Source: Gloeomargarita lithophora Alchichica-D10
Lineage (GTDB): Bacteria; Cyanobacteriota; Cyanobacteriia; Gloeomargaritales; Gloeomargaritaceae
NCBI RefSeq assembly: GCF_001870225.1
Contig: NZ_CP017675.1
Location: 2,367,958-2,431,957 of the forward strand
Direction of reading: 5' to 3'
DNA: 64,000 bases
Part shown: positions 36,563 to 44,661 of the stretch, one piece after another
How positions within the stretch are numbered: position 1 is the first letter of the stretch
Layout: each line of letters begins with the position of its first letter
Notes under the pieces: model-generated
The model's input: only the letters and a program-made list of their open reading frames with translations
Databases searched by the model: none
What the model was told of the DNA's origin: nothing
Made by a program: the position numbers and the translations under genes

Positions 36563-37465
36563 ATGACGACGACCGCCCGTGCTGACCTGTGGTTTCAAGC
36601 CCTGAATCCCCTTATCTATACCGCCGCCGTGATCCCGGTTTTGGTGGGGACAACCGCCAGCTACGCCGAAGCCCCCACCTTGTTCAAAGGGACAACCTTC
36701 GCCTGGGTGTTGGCGGGGGTGGTGTTATTACAAGCCTGGTTGAATATCACCAATGATGTCTATGATGCCGAAACCGGCGTAGATGTGAACAAACCCTCGT
36801 CTCTGGTGAACCTTACCGGCCAATCAATGTTATTACAAATTATTGCTTGGTCATGTCTGGCCTTGGGCATGGTATGTATTTATATCGTTAATGCAAATTT
36901 GGCGGATAATTGGATTTTGGGCATCGCCGGGGCGGGCATCGGGCTGGGGTATTGTTACCAGGGGCCACCCTTTCGGTTCAGCTATCGGGGTTGGGGGGAG
37001 CCGATGACGTTTATCGCCTTTGGCCCTTTGTCAACTTTGGCGGCCAGCTATGCCCAGTTGGGGCGGTTCAGCCCAATGGCCTTTGGGGCTTCCTTGGTGG
37101 TGGGGTGTTTGGTCACCGGGATTATTTTTGCCCACCATTTCCCGCAGGTGGCGGACGACCAACGGGCAGGGAAACGGTCGCCCGTGGTGCAGTGGGGTAG
37201 CAAACGCGCCAGCCGGGTTTATCCCTGGGTGGTTTTGCCCGCCTATGGCATCACGGTGGGGGGGGTCTGGCTGGGCATTTTACCGCTAACGGCCTTGCTA
37301 TTTTTGGTCAGTCTGCCCCTGGCGCTACGCCTGGTCACCTTTCTCTGGCAGAACCATGAAGGAGCGGCCAGTGGGGGAGCCATGCCCCTGGCGGTGGGGT
37401 TACACGCCCTGGGGGGTGCATTACTCGCAGTAGGACTCTGGGGCGCCCAGGCCAATTTGTTTTAA
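36563..37465 (+). CDS. menA: 2-carboxy-1,4-naphthoquinone phytyltransferase
   Basis: 300 residues with eight or nine membrane helices. The prenyltransferase Asp motifs are NITNDVYDAETGVDVNK and QVADDQRAGKRSPVVQWG. GYCYQGPPFRFSYRGWGEP is typical of the cyanobacterial MenA, which adds the phytyl chain in phylloquinone synthesis for photosystem I. The ATG at 36563 is the only good start. The end overlaps convergent ybeY by 45 bases. Confidence 0.92.
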   Translation: MTTTARADLWFQALNPLIYTAAVIPVLVGTTASYAEAPTLFKGTTFAWVLAGVVLLQAWLNITNDVYDAETGVDVNKPSSLVNLTGQSMLLQIIAWSCLALGMVCIYIVNANLADNWILGIAGAGIGLGYCYQGPPFRFSYRGWGEPMTFIAFGPLSTLAASYAQLGRFSPMAFGASLVVGCLVTGIIFAHHFPQVADDQRAGKRSPVVQWGSKRASRVYPWVVLPAYGITVGGVWLGILPLTALLFLVSLPLALRLVTFLWQNHEGAASGGAMPLAVGLHALGGALLAVGLWGAQANLF

Positions 37466-37891
37466 TAATGCCTCTTGCTTGGCCAGCATTTGGGTCAACC
37501 GGGGGGCATCGGGATGATCCCAACCCAACAGGTGCAATAGCCCATGCGCCGCTAACCAGGCCAACTCATTGGTCAATGCTCCGGGAGCCGCTTGTCGTTG
37601 GGCGGTGGGCACAGAAATGACAATATCTCCCAAAAATAAAGGGGCATCGGCAACCCAGGGCACCCCCACCTCCAAAGCACTAAACGCCAAAACATCCGTG
37701 GGCACATCCTGACCCCGATAGTCCCGATTGAGAGCCTGGATTTCCCCATCATCCGTGAGGCGCAAACCCAGTTCGTAGCTGGGAGCCAGCGGTGGTTTTA
37801 AGTCCGTTAGCCAGTAGGTCAGCCAGTCCTGCCAGGGTAAATTTACCAGCGCATGGTCAACCAGGTCGCCGGTGCAGTCGAGTTCAAGCAC
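37421..37891 (-). CDS. ybeY: Endoribonuclease YbeY, rRNA maturation factor
   Basis: 156 residues. The zinc motif HGLLHLLGWDHPDAPRL (HxxxHxxGxxH) is intact, and the earlier LGLRLTDDGEIQALNRDYRG and TDVLAFSALE are family signatures. YbeY trims the 3' end of 16S rRNA. It starts with GTG at 37891, which overlaps the stop of a 50-codon upstream frame, suggesting coupling. Confidence 0.93.
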   Translation of the reverse strand: MLELDCTGDLVDHALVNLPWQDWLTYWLTDLKPPLAPSYELGLRLTDDGEIQALNRDYRGQDVPTDVLAFSALEVGVPWVADAPLFLGDIVISVPTAQRQAAPGALTNELAWLAAHGLLHLLGWDHPDAPRLTQMLAKQEALLKQIGLGAPESYCE

Positions 37892-38036
37892 GGGGGGGCA
37901 AAGATTGCCGTTCTAAAACCCCCGCATCCAACACCTGCAAAAGGTCTTTCAGATGCTCCGGCTGACGTTGAATCGGTTTGAGGGTAAGCACTTGGCGAAT
38001 CATCGGATGGGTGAGGTCAATCATTTCTTTAGCCAT
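37884..38036 (-). CDS. Small 50-residue protein upstream of ybeY
   Basis: A short frame starting ATG at 38036 with a strong GGAGGT ribosome site nine or so bases ahead. The product begins MAKEMIDLTHPMIRQVLTLK, continues with PIQRQPEHLKDLLQVLDAGV and ends RQSLPPRA. Its stop overlaps the ybeY start by eight bases. It has no membrane segment or signal peptide and I do not recognise a family. The ribosome site and coupling make a real gene likely. Confidence 0.65.
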   Translation of the reverse strand: MAKEMIDLTHPMIRQVLTLKPIQRQPEHLKDLLQVLDAGVLERQSLPPRA

Positions 38037-38234
38037 TGTACATACCTCCAGAGGGCATAGGTTAGGTGAGATTGCGATTACAATTAGCCTACAAGCTTGC
38101 CCTTAAGTTTAGGGTCAAGTTCTGTGCTAACATTTTTAACATTTATTTACAAAAAAACCGGTGTGTGGGGGCGATGGGGGGATGGGGTTACAATGGTAGC
38201 CGGGCTTTAGGTGTTTATAATTTACGGACAAAAA

Positions 38235-39218
38235 ATGCGGCAAGTTTCCGTGGTGGTGCCGATTTACAACGAGGTGGAGAATATCCCCCATCTCCTGCCA
38301 GCGGTGGCGGGGGTGCTGGCCGAGGCGGGTTTAGACTATGAATTAATTTGCGTGGATGACGGCTCCCAGGATGGTTCTACGGAACGATTGCGGCATTTAG
38401 CCCAGGAACGCTACGACCTGAAGGTGGTGGTTTTGCGGCGCAATTATGGCCAGACGGCGGCGATGGCGGCGGGGTTTGACCAGGCGGCGGGGCGGGTGGT
38501 GGTCACCTTGGACGGGGATTTACAAAACGACCCCCAGGATATTCCCCGCTTGCTGGCAAAATTGGACGAGGGCTATGACCTGGTAAGTGGTTGGCGGCAG
38601 GCACGGCAGGATCATGGGGTGACCCGGTTGCTTCCATCCCGGGTGGCAAATTGGCTGATTGGCCGGGTAACGGGAGTACAACTGCATGACTATGGCTGTA
38701 CCCTCAAGGCGTACCGGCGGGAATTGCTCCAGGATATGAATCTATATGGGGAACTGCATCGCTTTTTACCCGCCTTGGCCTACATCGAGGGGGCACGGAT
38801 TGCAGAATTGCCAGTGCGTCACCATCCCCGCCGGTTTGGACAAAGTAAGTACGGTTTGGGGCGCACCTTCCGGGTAATGATGGATTTGCTCACCATTGCC
38901 TTTATGAAAACCTTTCTCACCCGCCCGATGCACGTCTTTGGCCTGCTGGGTTTGGGGTTTCTGGGGCTGGGGCTGGGGTTGGGAATCTACCTGCTGGTGC
39001 TGAAAGTAGGGCTAAGCCAAAGCATTGGTCAACGTCCCCTATTATTTTTGGCGGGGTTAGCGGTGATTTCGGGACTGCAACTGTTTTGCTTTGGTTTGCT
39101 GGCCGAATTGCTAATGCGTACCTACCACGAATCCCAGGGGCGACCCATTTACCGGGTGCGGGAGGTGGTGGGTGGGGAACCGCCCGTGTTAGTCAATGGA
39201 AATCCGCTGCGGCCTTGA
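38235..39218 (+). CDS. GT2 glycosyltransferase with membrane anchor
   Basis: 327 residues. Family 2 catalytic features are QVSVVVPIYNEVENIPHLLP, LICVDDGSQDGSTERL and VVTLDGDLQNDPQDIPRLL; then HHPRRFGQSKYGLGRTFRVM precedes two transmembrane helices. This layout fits polyprenyl-phosphate sugar transferases (DPM1/GtrB-like) and the processive-related group. The ATG at 38235 begins MRQVSVV; a GTG at 38211 is less likely. It is a second copy of the type seen at 12226. Confidence 0.88.
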   Translation: MRQVSVVVPIYNEVENIPHLLPAVAGVLAEAGLDYELICVDDGSQDGSTERLRHLAQERYDLKVVVLRRNYGQTAAMAAGFDQAAGRVVVTLDGDLQNDPQDIPRLLAKLDEGYDLVSGWRQARQDHGVTRLLPSRVANWLIGRVTGVQLHDYGCTLKAYRRELLQDMNLYGELHRFLPALAYIEGARIAELPVRHHPRRFGQSKYGLGRTFRVMMDLLTIAFMKTFLTRPMHVFGLLGLGFLGLGLGLGIYLLVLKVGLSQSIGQRPLLFLAGLAVISGLQLFCFGLLAELLMRTYHESQGRPIYRVREVVGGEPPVLVNGNPLRP

Positions 39219-39389
39219 GGCGGGGGGCATGGGGGTTGGCGGGGCGGCGGGGGTTTGGCGTTCCAACCAGGATTTTAAGGGGTCTTCCTGCAAATCCAAA
39301 CCCAACAACCCGGAGACAAACCCGCCCAGAAATGCGGTCGGTTGCTGGAGCAGTTCTTGCATCAGGGGACTTAGTTCGTTGAACAACAT
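39189..39389 (-). CDS. Small conserved cyanobacterial protein
   Basis: 66 residues, beginning MLFNELSPLMQELLQQPTAF and LGGFVSGLLGLDLQEDPLKS, then WLERQ and a Pro-rich tail. Similar short proteins with the QQPxAFLGGFVSGLL core occur in other cyanobacteria, with no known function. It may associate weakly with membranes through the hydrophobic core. The end overlaps the convergent glycosyltransferase gene by 30 bases. Confidence 0.62.
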   Translation of the reverse strand: MLFNELSPLMQELLQQPTAFLGGFVSGLLGLDLQEDPLKSWLERQTPAAPPTPMPPASRPQRISID

Positions 39390-39483
39390 CGGTTTAATTG
39401 GGGTCACTGTTACTTACACAAGGCCATTTTAACTTAGCACAAAGTTTCCTTGGACACCCGAAAAAAGCTATGATAAAAAATGA

Positions 39484-39580
39484 CCTGGAACCATGCGGTT
39501 TCAACGCCTGAACCGTGTCAGAACCGGAAGGAAGCAGCACTAAAGGATGCTTGCGACAGGCGTGGCCTCCGGGTCTTCCC
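39484..39580 (+). ncRNA. ffs: Signal recognition particle RNA (small bacterial type)
   Basis: The conserved SRP core is present: CAGAACCGGAAGGAAGCAGC at about 39519-39538 with the Ffh-binding asymmetric loop, and the closing strand GCGACAGGCG pairs with CGCCTG upstream. The outer strands GGAACC and GGTCTTCC also pair. About 97 nt long. Exact ends are estimated. It guides Ffh to signal sequences. The pyrR frame starts about 36 bases after it. Confidence 0.88.
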
Positions 39581-39615
39581 AAGTTTATCTCAATGGGATT
39601 GCATCCGGGTACGCT

Positions 39616-40149
39616 GTGGAAATCGAACTATTTTCGGCGGAAGAACTGCGGCGTACCCTGAATCGGCTGACTTCCCAAGTGGTGGAAGCTACGCCCCATT
39701 TGGCGGATTTATGTTTGTTGGGCATCCACACCCGCGGGGTACCCCTGGCGCAACGGTTGGCGCACAATATCCACCAGTGGGAGACGGTGCAGGTGCCGGT
39801 GGGGGCGTTGGATATTACCTTTTACCGGGATGATTTGGATCGCATTGGTGCCCGTACTCCGGCTCCGACCCAGGTGCCGTTTGACATTACCGGGCGGGTG
39901 GTGGTGCTGGTGGATGATGTGATTTATAGTGGCCGGACGGTGCGGGCGGCTTTGGAGGCGATCAAAGACCACGGTCGCCCCCAGGTGGTGCGCTTGGCGG
40001 TGTTGATAGACCGGGGGCATCGGGAATTGCCCATTCACCCGGATTTTACGGGCAAAGTGGTGCCCACATCGCGAGAAGAGGCGGTGCGGGTGTGTTTGGC
40101 GGAAACTGACCACCGGGATCGGATTATTCTGGCAAAGAAAACGGGATAA
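39616..40149 (+). CDS. pyrR: PyrR-like bifunctional regulator / uracil phosphoribosyltransferase
   Basis: About 177 residues from GTG at 39616, chosen because the frame upstream runs into the SRP RNA. Matches are [36 protein letters not shown] and the PRPP site [20 protein letters not shown]. In Bacillus PyrR attenuates pyr mRNA; in cyanobacteria the UPRT role or regulation is not settled. No pyr gene is next to it. Confidence 0.88.
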   Translation: MEIELFSAEELRRTLNRLTSQVVEATPHLADLCLLGIHTRGVPLAQRLAHNIHQWETVQVPVGALDITFYRDDLDRIGARTPAPTQVPFDITGRVVVLVDDVIYSGRTVRAALEAIKDHGRPQVVRLAVLIDRGHRELPIHPDFTGKVVPTSREEAVRVCLAETDHRDRIILAKKTG

Positions 40150-40178
40150 TTTTATGATTTCTAGGGGTATAGGGTAAT

Positions 40179-40286
40179 GACACCTCTAAAAATAGGTCGT
40201 AGGGGCGTACCCACCGTTCCTGGTTCTGTGGAATTTCAGTATGCCTAAGGCACACAGGCTAACGCAAATCGTGTCATATTGCTATA
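40179..40286. mobile_element. Hybrid-ended element before the Eco47II-type pair
   Basis: The left end is GACACCTCTAAAAATAGG and the right end is CGTGTCATATTGCTATA, so the two termini come from different end types. The interior has GGTCGTAGGGGCG, CTGGTTCTGTGGAATTTC and a GTATGCCTAAGGCACAC palindrome. No target duplication is evident. It marks the left edge of the AT-rich island, 25 bases before the endonuclease start. Confidence 0.75.
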
Positions 40287-40310
40287 CTCAGGTAAATTTA
40301 AAAAAAGCGT

Positions 40311-41054
40311 ATGAGAGATTATAATCTTGGCTTTATAAGTAATGAAAATATTTATAGTCACGTCAAAGAGACTGTAAAGAAATACAGATTTAGCGTTGAC
40401 TTGGCTGAATTCAACAGAAATTTAGTTGATCCAATCAAATTGACATTTGATACAAGAGTTTATCGTAAAGACATTGAATTTGTAATCGAAAGTGAGGTAT
40501 TAAGACAAATAGATAAATCCAATACAAATCATATTGGATATTTTCATCAAAACATATTTCAATACTTAGGTCACGGATGGGAAGTACCAGCCCAAGGATA
40601 CGACATTATTAATACTGAACTCAAGTATTTTATCGAAATAAAAAATAAGCATAATACCATGAATTCTTCATCTGCTCAGAAGACTTATATGAGAATGCAA
40701 AATACTTTACTATCTAGTCCAGAGGCAATATGTCTGCTAGTAGAAGTGATTGCACGAAAAAGTCAAAATGTTACATGGAGAGTGAGTTTAGATGGTCAAA
40801 CTGTCTCCAACGAAAGAATACGTCGTGTTTCCATTGATAAATTTTATGAGCTTGTGACTGGTAACAGAGTTGCATTTAGGGAATTGTGTGAGAAGCTTCC
40901 TTTAATAATCCAAGACGTAGTCGAGGATAACAATTTTGAGGCCGAATCTAACTCTGTATTCAAAGAGTTAAGGACTATTGATCCGAATTTATTGAAAAGT
41001 ATTTATCTGCTTTCTTTTAGGGAATATGAAGGATTTAATGATTTCAATGTTTGA
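40311..41054 (+). CDS. Eco47II-family type II restriction endonuclease
   Basis: 247 residues. The run from HIGYFHQNIFQYLGHGWEVP through AQGYDIINTELKYFIEIKNK and MNSSSAQKTYMRM matches the Eco47II family, with the acidic D-x(n)-ExK nuclease residues in YDIIN and IEIKNK. Characterised members cut GGNCC. The gene is AT-rich compared with its neighbours and is coupled by an 8-base overlap to the methyltransferase gene. An element copy lies immediately upstream. Confidence 0.85.
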   Translation: MRDYNLGFISNENIYSHVKETVKKYRFSVDLAEFNRNLVDPIKLTFDTRVYRKDIEFVIESEVLRQIDKSNTNHIGYFHQNIFQYLGHGWEVPAQGYDIINTELKYFIEIKNKHNTMNSSSAQKTYMRMQNTLLSSPEAICLLVEVIARKSQNVTWRVSLDGQTVSNERIRRVSIDKFYELVTGNRVAFRELCEKLPLIIQDVVEDNNFEAESNSVFKELRTIDPNLLKSIYLLSFREYEGFNDFNV

Positions 41055-42354
41055 TTCAGACGTGGTTTCAGCAGAATTGCTGGCAGATATAGTTTCTGTA
41101 TCAAAAGCTACGCTATTAAAGTGGGAAAAAAGTGGGAGACTGATTCCTTCTCAAAATTCTATTACGCACAGAAAAGAATATAAAGTTTCTCAACTAATTC
41201 AGTTTGAAGAAGTGAGAAATATGATAAACAGTAATTGGGATCAGGAATTGAATGTTAAGCCTGCAAAAGACTTTTCATCGGTTGAACTTTTTGCGGGTGC
41301 GGGCGGACTAGCTCTAGGACTGGAAAAAGCCGGATTTAATGCAGTCGCTCTCAATGAACTCGATGAAGATGCTTGCAAAACTCTCCAAGGGAATCATTCT
41401 CAATGGAATGTCATTCAAGGCGATGTAAAGAATGTAGATTTTGCTAAATTTATTGATGTTGATCTTGTGTCTGGCGGATTTCCGTGTCAAGCATTTTCCT
41501 ATGCGGGCGAAAAATTAGGTTTTGAGGATACCAGAGGCACACTATTTTTTGAATTTTCCCGAGCAGTAAAAGAAATAAGACCGAAGGTTTTTCTAGGTGA
41601 AAATGTGCGTGGTTTGTTAAATCATGACAATGGGAAAACGTTGTCTGTTATAAAATCGATTATCTCAGATTTAGGGTATACGCTGATTGAACCAAAAGTT
41701 TTGAAGGCACTGTTCTATCGCGTCCCTCAAAAGAGAGAGCGTTTATTTTTTGTTGGGATCAGAAACGACTTAGTTAAGTTTGCAAAATTTCAATGGCCAT
41801 CACCGTATTACAGAATATTGGTTTTGAAAGATGCTTTGAAAGCAGGCGAATTATATGCTACTGATGTTCCAAAATCAGAAGGTCAATCTTATCCCAACAG
41901 AAAAAGGGAAATACTATCCTATATTCCTCAAGGTGGTTACTGGAGAGATTTGCCGGATGATCTCCAAAGAGAATATATGCAAGGTAGTTATTTCTTAAGT
42001 GGTGGTAAAACTGGTATGGCACGGCGGCTTTCATGGGATGAGCCGAGTTTAACGCTCACCTGTTCTCCGGCTCAAAAACAAACCGAGAGATGTCATCCAG
42101 AGGAGACAAGACCCTTAACCATTAGAGAGTATGCCAGGATACAAACATTCCCAGATGAATGGCATTTTTCAGGTTCCGTGAGTAGTCAATATAAACAAAT
42201 TGGTAATGCGGTGCCTGTGAATTTGGCTTACGCAGTCGGTCGTAGTATTATTGCTCTATTAAATAGTATTGACGCAGAGGTTGATCTAGGAAGTGATTCT
42301 TTAGCATTTAATGGGTCATTTCACTCCAGACAATTAACTTTGCTAAACACCTAA
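41047..42354 (+). CDS. DNA cytosine-5 methyltransferase with N-terminal HTH
   Basis: About 435 residues. The N-terminal 70 hold a MerR-like helix-turn-helix (LADIVSVSKATLLKWEKSGR). The methylase motifs follow: VELFAGAGGLALGLEKAGF (I), SGGFPCQAFSYAGEKLGF (IV, catalytic Cys near 147), GENVRGLLNHD (VI), PQKRERLFFVGIRND (VIII), and YKQIGNAVPVNLAYAVG (X). It should protect the site cut by the upstream enzyme and, through the HTH, may repress its own operon. An ATG at 41026 would add seven residues. Confidence 0.9.
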   Translation: MFDSDVVSAELLADIVSVSKATLLKWEKSGRLIPSQNSITHRKEYKVSQLIQFEEVRNMINSNWDQELNVKPAKDFSSVELFAGAGGLALGLEKAGFNAVALNELDEDACKTLQGNHSQWNVIQGDVKNVDFAKFIDVDLVSGGFPCQAFSYAGEKLGFEDTRGTLFFEFSRAVKEIRPKVFLGENVRGLLNHDNGKTLSVIKSIISDLGYTLIEPKVLKALFYRVPQKRERLFFVGIRNDLVKFAKFQWPSPYYRILVLKDALKAGELYATDVPKSEGQSYPNRKREILSYIPQGGYWRDLPDDLQREYMQGSYFLSGGKTGMARRLSWDEPSLTLTCSPAQKQTERCHPEETRPLTIREYARIQTFPDEWHFSGSVSSQYKQIGNAVPVNLAYAVGRSIIALLNSIDAEVDLGSDSLAFNGSFHSRQLTLLNT

Positions 42355-42573
42355 CCACTCAAATGCTGACGATCGTATAGATTGCTGGTTCCCCGGTGCC
42401 GTCTAGGGAACAAAGCACTGCAACCGACGATGTAGTAATATCTTATTTATCATCCGAAGTCAGTGGCGGGGGGTGAGTTTAGTCGCTATATCGCTTGAGT
42501 TAGCGGTAGGGTCAGCAACCAAAAGATCATCGGTCAAGTTAAAATGTTCAGTGTTGAAATCTATACAATGGTT
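42355..42573. other. Gap between methyltransferase and hicB
   Basis: 219 bases with no gene. It contains the attC-like sequence at 42405-42489 and AT-rich leader sequence before hicB. Confidence 0.5.
42405..42489 (+). repeat. attC-like sequence 1
   Basis: It starts GGGAACAAAGCACTGCAACC and GACG and ends GGGGTGAGTTTAGTCGCTATA, with a variable centre. The arms can partly pair (CACTGCAACC against GGTGAG). The arrangement matches attC recombination sites of integron cassettes, though the outer boxes are degenerate. It follows the end of the methyltransferase gene. Confidence 0.45.
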
Positions 42574-42801
42574 ATGAAACAAAAACGGCAGTTCACGGCA
42601 ATCATCGAACGTGAGGGCAATGGATATATTTCTTTATGCCCAGAATTAGATATTGCAAGTCAAGGAGAGACCATTGAGGAATCTCGTAATAATCTAATTG
42701 AGGCATTAGAGCTATTTTTTGAAACTGCTGATCTTTCAGAGATTGAGAGTCGCTTGCACGGAGAGATATTTGTGACCAGTTTGGAGGTAATAGTTGGGTA
42801 G
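42574..42801 (+). CDS. hicB: HicB-type antitoxin
   Basis: 75 residues in the partial RNase-H fold of HicB: FTAIIEREGNGYISLCPELD, IASQGETIEESRNNLIEALE and LFFET. It lacks a C-terminal DNA-binding domain, as in the short HicB form. It should inhibit HicA encoded next, with an 8-base overlap. The start is uncertain: ATG at 42574, 42568 or 42544; the 42574 start matches family N-termini best. Confidence 0.85.
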   Translation: MKQKRQFTAIIEREGNGYISLCPELDIASQGETIEESRNNLIEALELFFETADLSEIESRLHGEIFVTSLEVIVG

Positions 42802-43021
42802 GCTACGAGTTCTATCCGCTCGTGAAGTCTGTCAAATTCTTGAAGGACAGGGATTTACGAAGATACGGCAACGAGGTAGCCACATTATCATGCAAAAGCA
42901 AACAGAAGATTCAACAATTACCGTTCCTATTCCTAATTGCTCAGAGATACGGATTGGTACTTTGCAGTCAATCATTCGTCAGTCAGGGTTACCTCGGTCA
43001 TTGTTTGAAGTCTCTCGGTAG
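42794..43021 (+). CDS. hicA: HicA-type mRNA interferase toxin
   Basis: 75 residues, a dsRNA-binding-like fold: LSAREVCQILEGQGFTKIRQ, then RGSHIIMQK with the catalytic His, and TVPIPNCSEIRIGTLQSIIR with QSGLPRSLF. It starts with TTG at 42794 inside the end of hicB. HicA cleaves mRNA and is blocked by HicB. The order hicB before hicA is the reverse of the Escherichia coli operon but common. Confidence 0.88.
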   Translation: MGRLRVLSAREVCQILEGQGFTKIRQRGSHIIMQKQTEDSTITVPIPNCSEIRIGTLQSIIRQSGLPRSLFEVSR

Positions 43022-43039
43022 GGAAGATAATGATCAACC

Positions 43040-43127
43040 ACATAACAAGCCCTTGCAACGGAACGTATTAGCTTAGTCAGTTGAGTTACAAAGGTGATCT
43101 GCGTCTGGTGAGCGGGAACGGTAGCTT
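43040..43127 (+). repeat. attC-like sequence 2
   Basis: It begins ACATAACAAGCCCTTGCAAC and GGAACG and ends CTGGTGAGCGGGAACGGTAGCT. The left box ACATAAC matches RYYYAAC at six of seven places; the right box is degenerate. It follows hicA directly, so hicBA lies between two attC-like sequences as a cassette would. Confidence 0.45.
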
Positions 43128-43167
43128 GCGTGTATCCTAAAAGTTAGGGGCATGGGAGGTTTTGGTA

Positions 43168-43689
43168 ATGATGAAAGGATGGTTAATGGTTGTAACACTG
43201 GCTTTGACGGCACTGCCCGCATTGGCGCAACCGGAGGCGGTACAACGGCTCAAAAACACCCGTGAGTGCGTGAACTGTAATCTCAGCGGGGCGGACTTGC
43301 GGGGCATTAATCTCATTGGGGCAAACCTGAGCGGGGCAAATTTGAGTGGGGCGAGGCTGGGGGCTGGGGATATGGATTTGAATCGCACCGCCCTCAGTCG
43401 GGCCAATTTGAGTGGGGCAAATTTGAGTGGGGCGGATTTAAGCAATGCCAGTCTGTACGGCACGAATTTGACGGGTGCCAATCTCACGGGTGCCAATTTA
43501 ACCGGGGTGAGCCTAGTGGGAGCCAATTTAACCGGTGCCAATGGGCAGGGGGTAAATTTAACGGGAGCCGTGTTGGTAAACACAAATTTGACCAATACCA
43601 ACCTGAGTGGAGCCATTTTGAATCAAGCCTTTATCGCCGAAGTAATCTACAAAAGCACCCGTTTACCCGATGGCTCAGTCCGCAATTGA
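43168..43689 (+). CDS. Exported pentapeptide repeat protein
   Basis: 173 residues. A signal peptide (MMKGWLMVVTLALTALPALA) precedes RLKNTRECVNCNLSGADLRG, the common opening of secreted cyanobacterial pentapeptide proteins with two Cys, and then tandem ANLSGANLSG and ANLTGANLTG units. It ends TRLPDGSVRN. The GGGAGGT site at 43154-43160 supports the ATG at 43168. Function is unknown; a periplasmic or lumenal site is likely. Confidence 0.87.
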   Translation: MMKGWLMVVTLALTALPALAQPEAVQRLKNTRECVNCNLSGADLRGINLIGANLSGANLSGARLGAGDMDLNRTALSRANLSGANLSGADLSNASLYGTNLTGANLTGANLTGVSLVGANLTGANGQGVNLTGAVLVNTNLTNTNLSGAILNQAFIAEVIYKSTRLPDGSVRN

Positions 43690-43761
43690 ACCCAGAATGC
43701 CCCCGGTGGGTCATGGGGATCAAGTAAACTGAGGGTGAATTTTGATTGGGAGGGTTTGGGG

Positions 43762-44661
43762 GTGAAAATAGGACTATCACTGGCATACATTGTAGGTTTC
43801 ACGGCGGGGCAGGTGTTCTTTATGCCCACGGCAACGACTGCCCAAACCGCTCGCACCATTACCTGTGAGTCGGTGAATGGCCGTTACGTTACCTGCATGA
43901 CGGATACCAGCGGCGGGGTGACCTTGCAACGGCAATTGAGTGGCACCGGTTGTGTGGAAAATCGCACCTGGGGCGTGAACAACCAGGGTATTTGGGTGGA
44001 TAAAGGCTGTCGGGGGGTGTTTAGTGTCGCCGCCGGGCCGACCACCCTCACCTGTCGGTCGGTGAATTTCAAGTATCAGTTTTGTCAAATTGACACCCGG
44101 GGTGGGGTGCGCTTAGCCCGCCAGTTGAGTGATACCCGTTGCACCTTGAATAGTAGCTGGGGTTATGACAACCGGGGCATCTGGGTGGACAAAGGCTGTG
44201 GGGCGGAGTTTTTGGTGGGGGCGGCCAATCCCATTACTCCTACGCCGCCGGTGAACTCTGGGCAGGTGATTCGCTGTGAGTCGGCAAATAACCGCCGGGT
44301 TGACTGTCCAGTGAATACCCGCCAAGCGACCGTGACCCTGCGGCGGCAATTGAGTGGTGCGGCCTGTGTGCCAAACCGCACCTGGGGTTATGACAACCGG
44401 GGCATCTGGGTCACCAGCGGCTGTCGGGGGGAATTTTTGGTGGCGGCGGGGAACGCCAACGTCCCGCCCAAGGATCAACTGGTGGTGTGCCGCTCCCGCA
44501 ATGGCACCTATATCCGTTGTGCCGCCAATACCCGCCGGGGGGTGCTTCTGCAACGGCAGTTGACCAACCGTCCTTGCCGCCAAAATCAAACCTGGGGTTT
44601 TGACAATCAGGGCATCTGGGTCACCCAGGGCTGTGAAGCGGAGTTTCTCGTGCGGAGATGA
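43762..44661 (+). CDS. Secreted protein with four DUF3011 repeats
   Basis: 299 residues. GTG at 43762 follows GGGAGG and starts a signal peptide ending near TATTAQTA. The mature part has four Cys-rich DUF3011 repeats of 60-70 residues, each with C(R/E)S, RQLS, a Cys, then TWGxxNxGIWV and GCxxxF (for example NRTWGVNNQGIWVDKGCRG). Each repeat has four Cys, probably disulfide-bonded. Function is unknown; the fold may be lectin-like. The stop overlaps queE by four bases. Confidence 0.85.
   Translation: MKIGLSLAYIVGFTAGQVFFMPTATTAQTARTITCESVNGRYVTCMTDTSGGVTLQRQLSGTGCVENRTWGVNNQGIWVDKGCRGVFSVAAGPTTLTCRSVNFKYQFCQIDTRGGVRLARQLSDTRCTLNSSWGYDNRGIWVDKGCGAEFLVGAANPITPTPPVNSGQVIRCESANNRRVDCPVNTRQATVTLRRQLSGAACVPNRTWGYDNRGIWVTSGCRGEFLVAAGNANVPPKDQLVVCRSRNGTYIRCAANTRRGVLLQRQLTNRPCRQNQTWGFDNQGIWVTQGCEAEFLVRR

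Noticed and set aside
39547-39615. The upstream start for pyrR
   Set aside because: It lies within the SRP RNA, and the extra residues do not match PyrR proteins.
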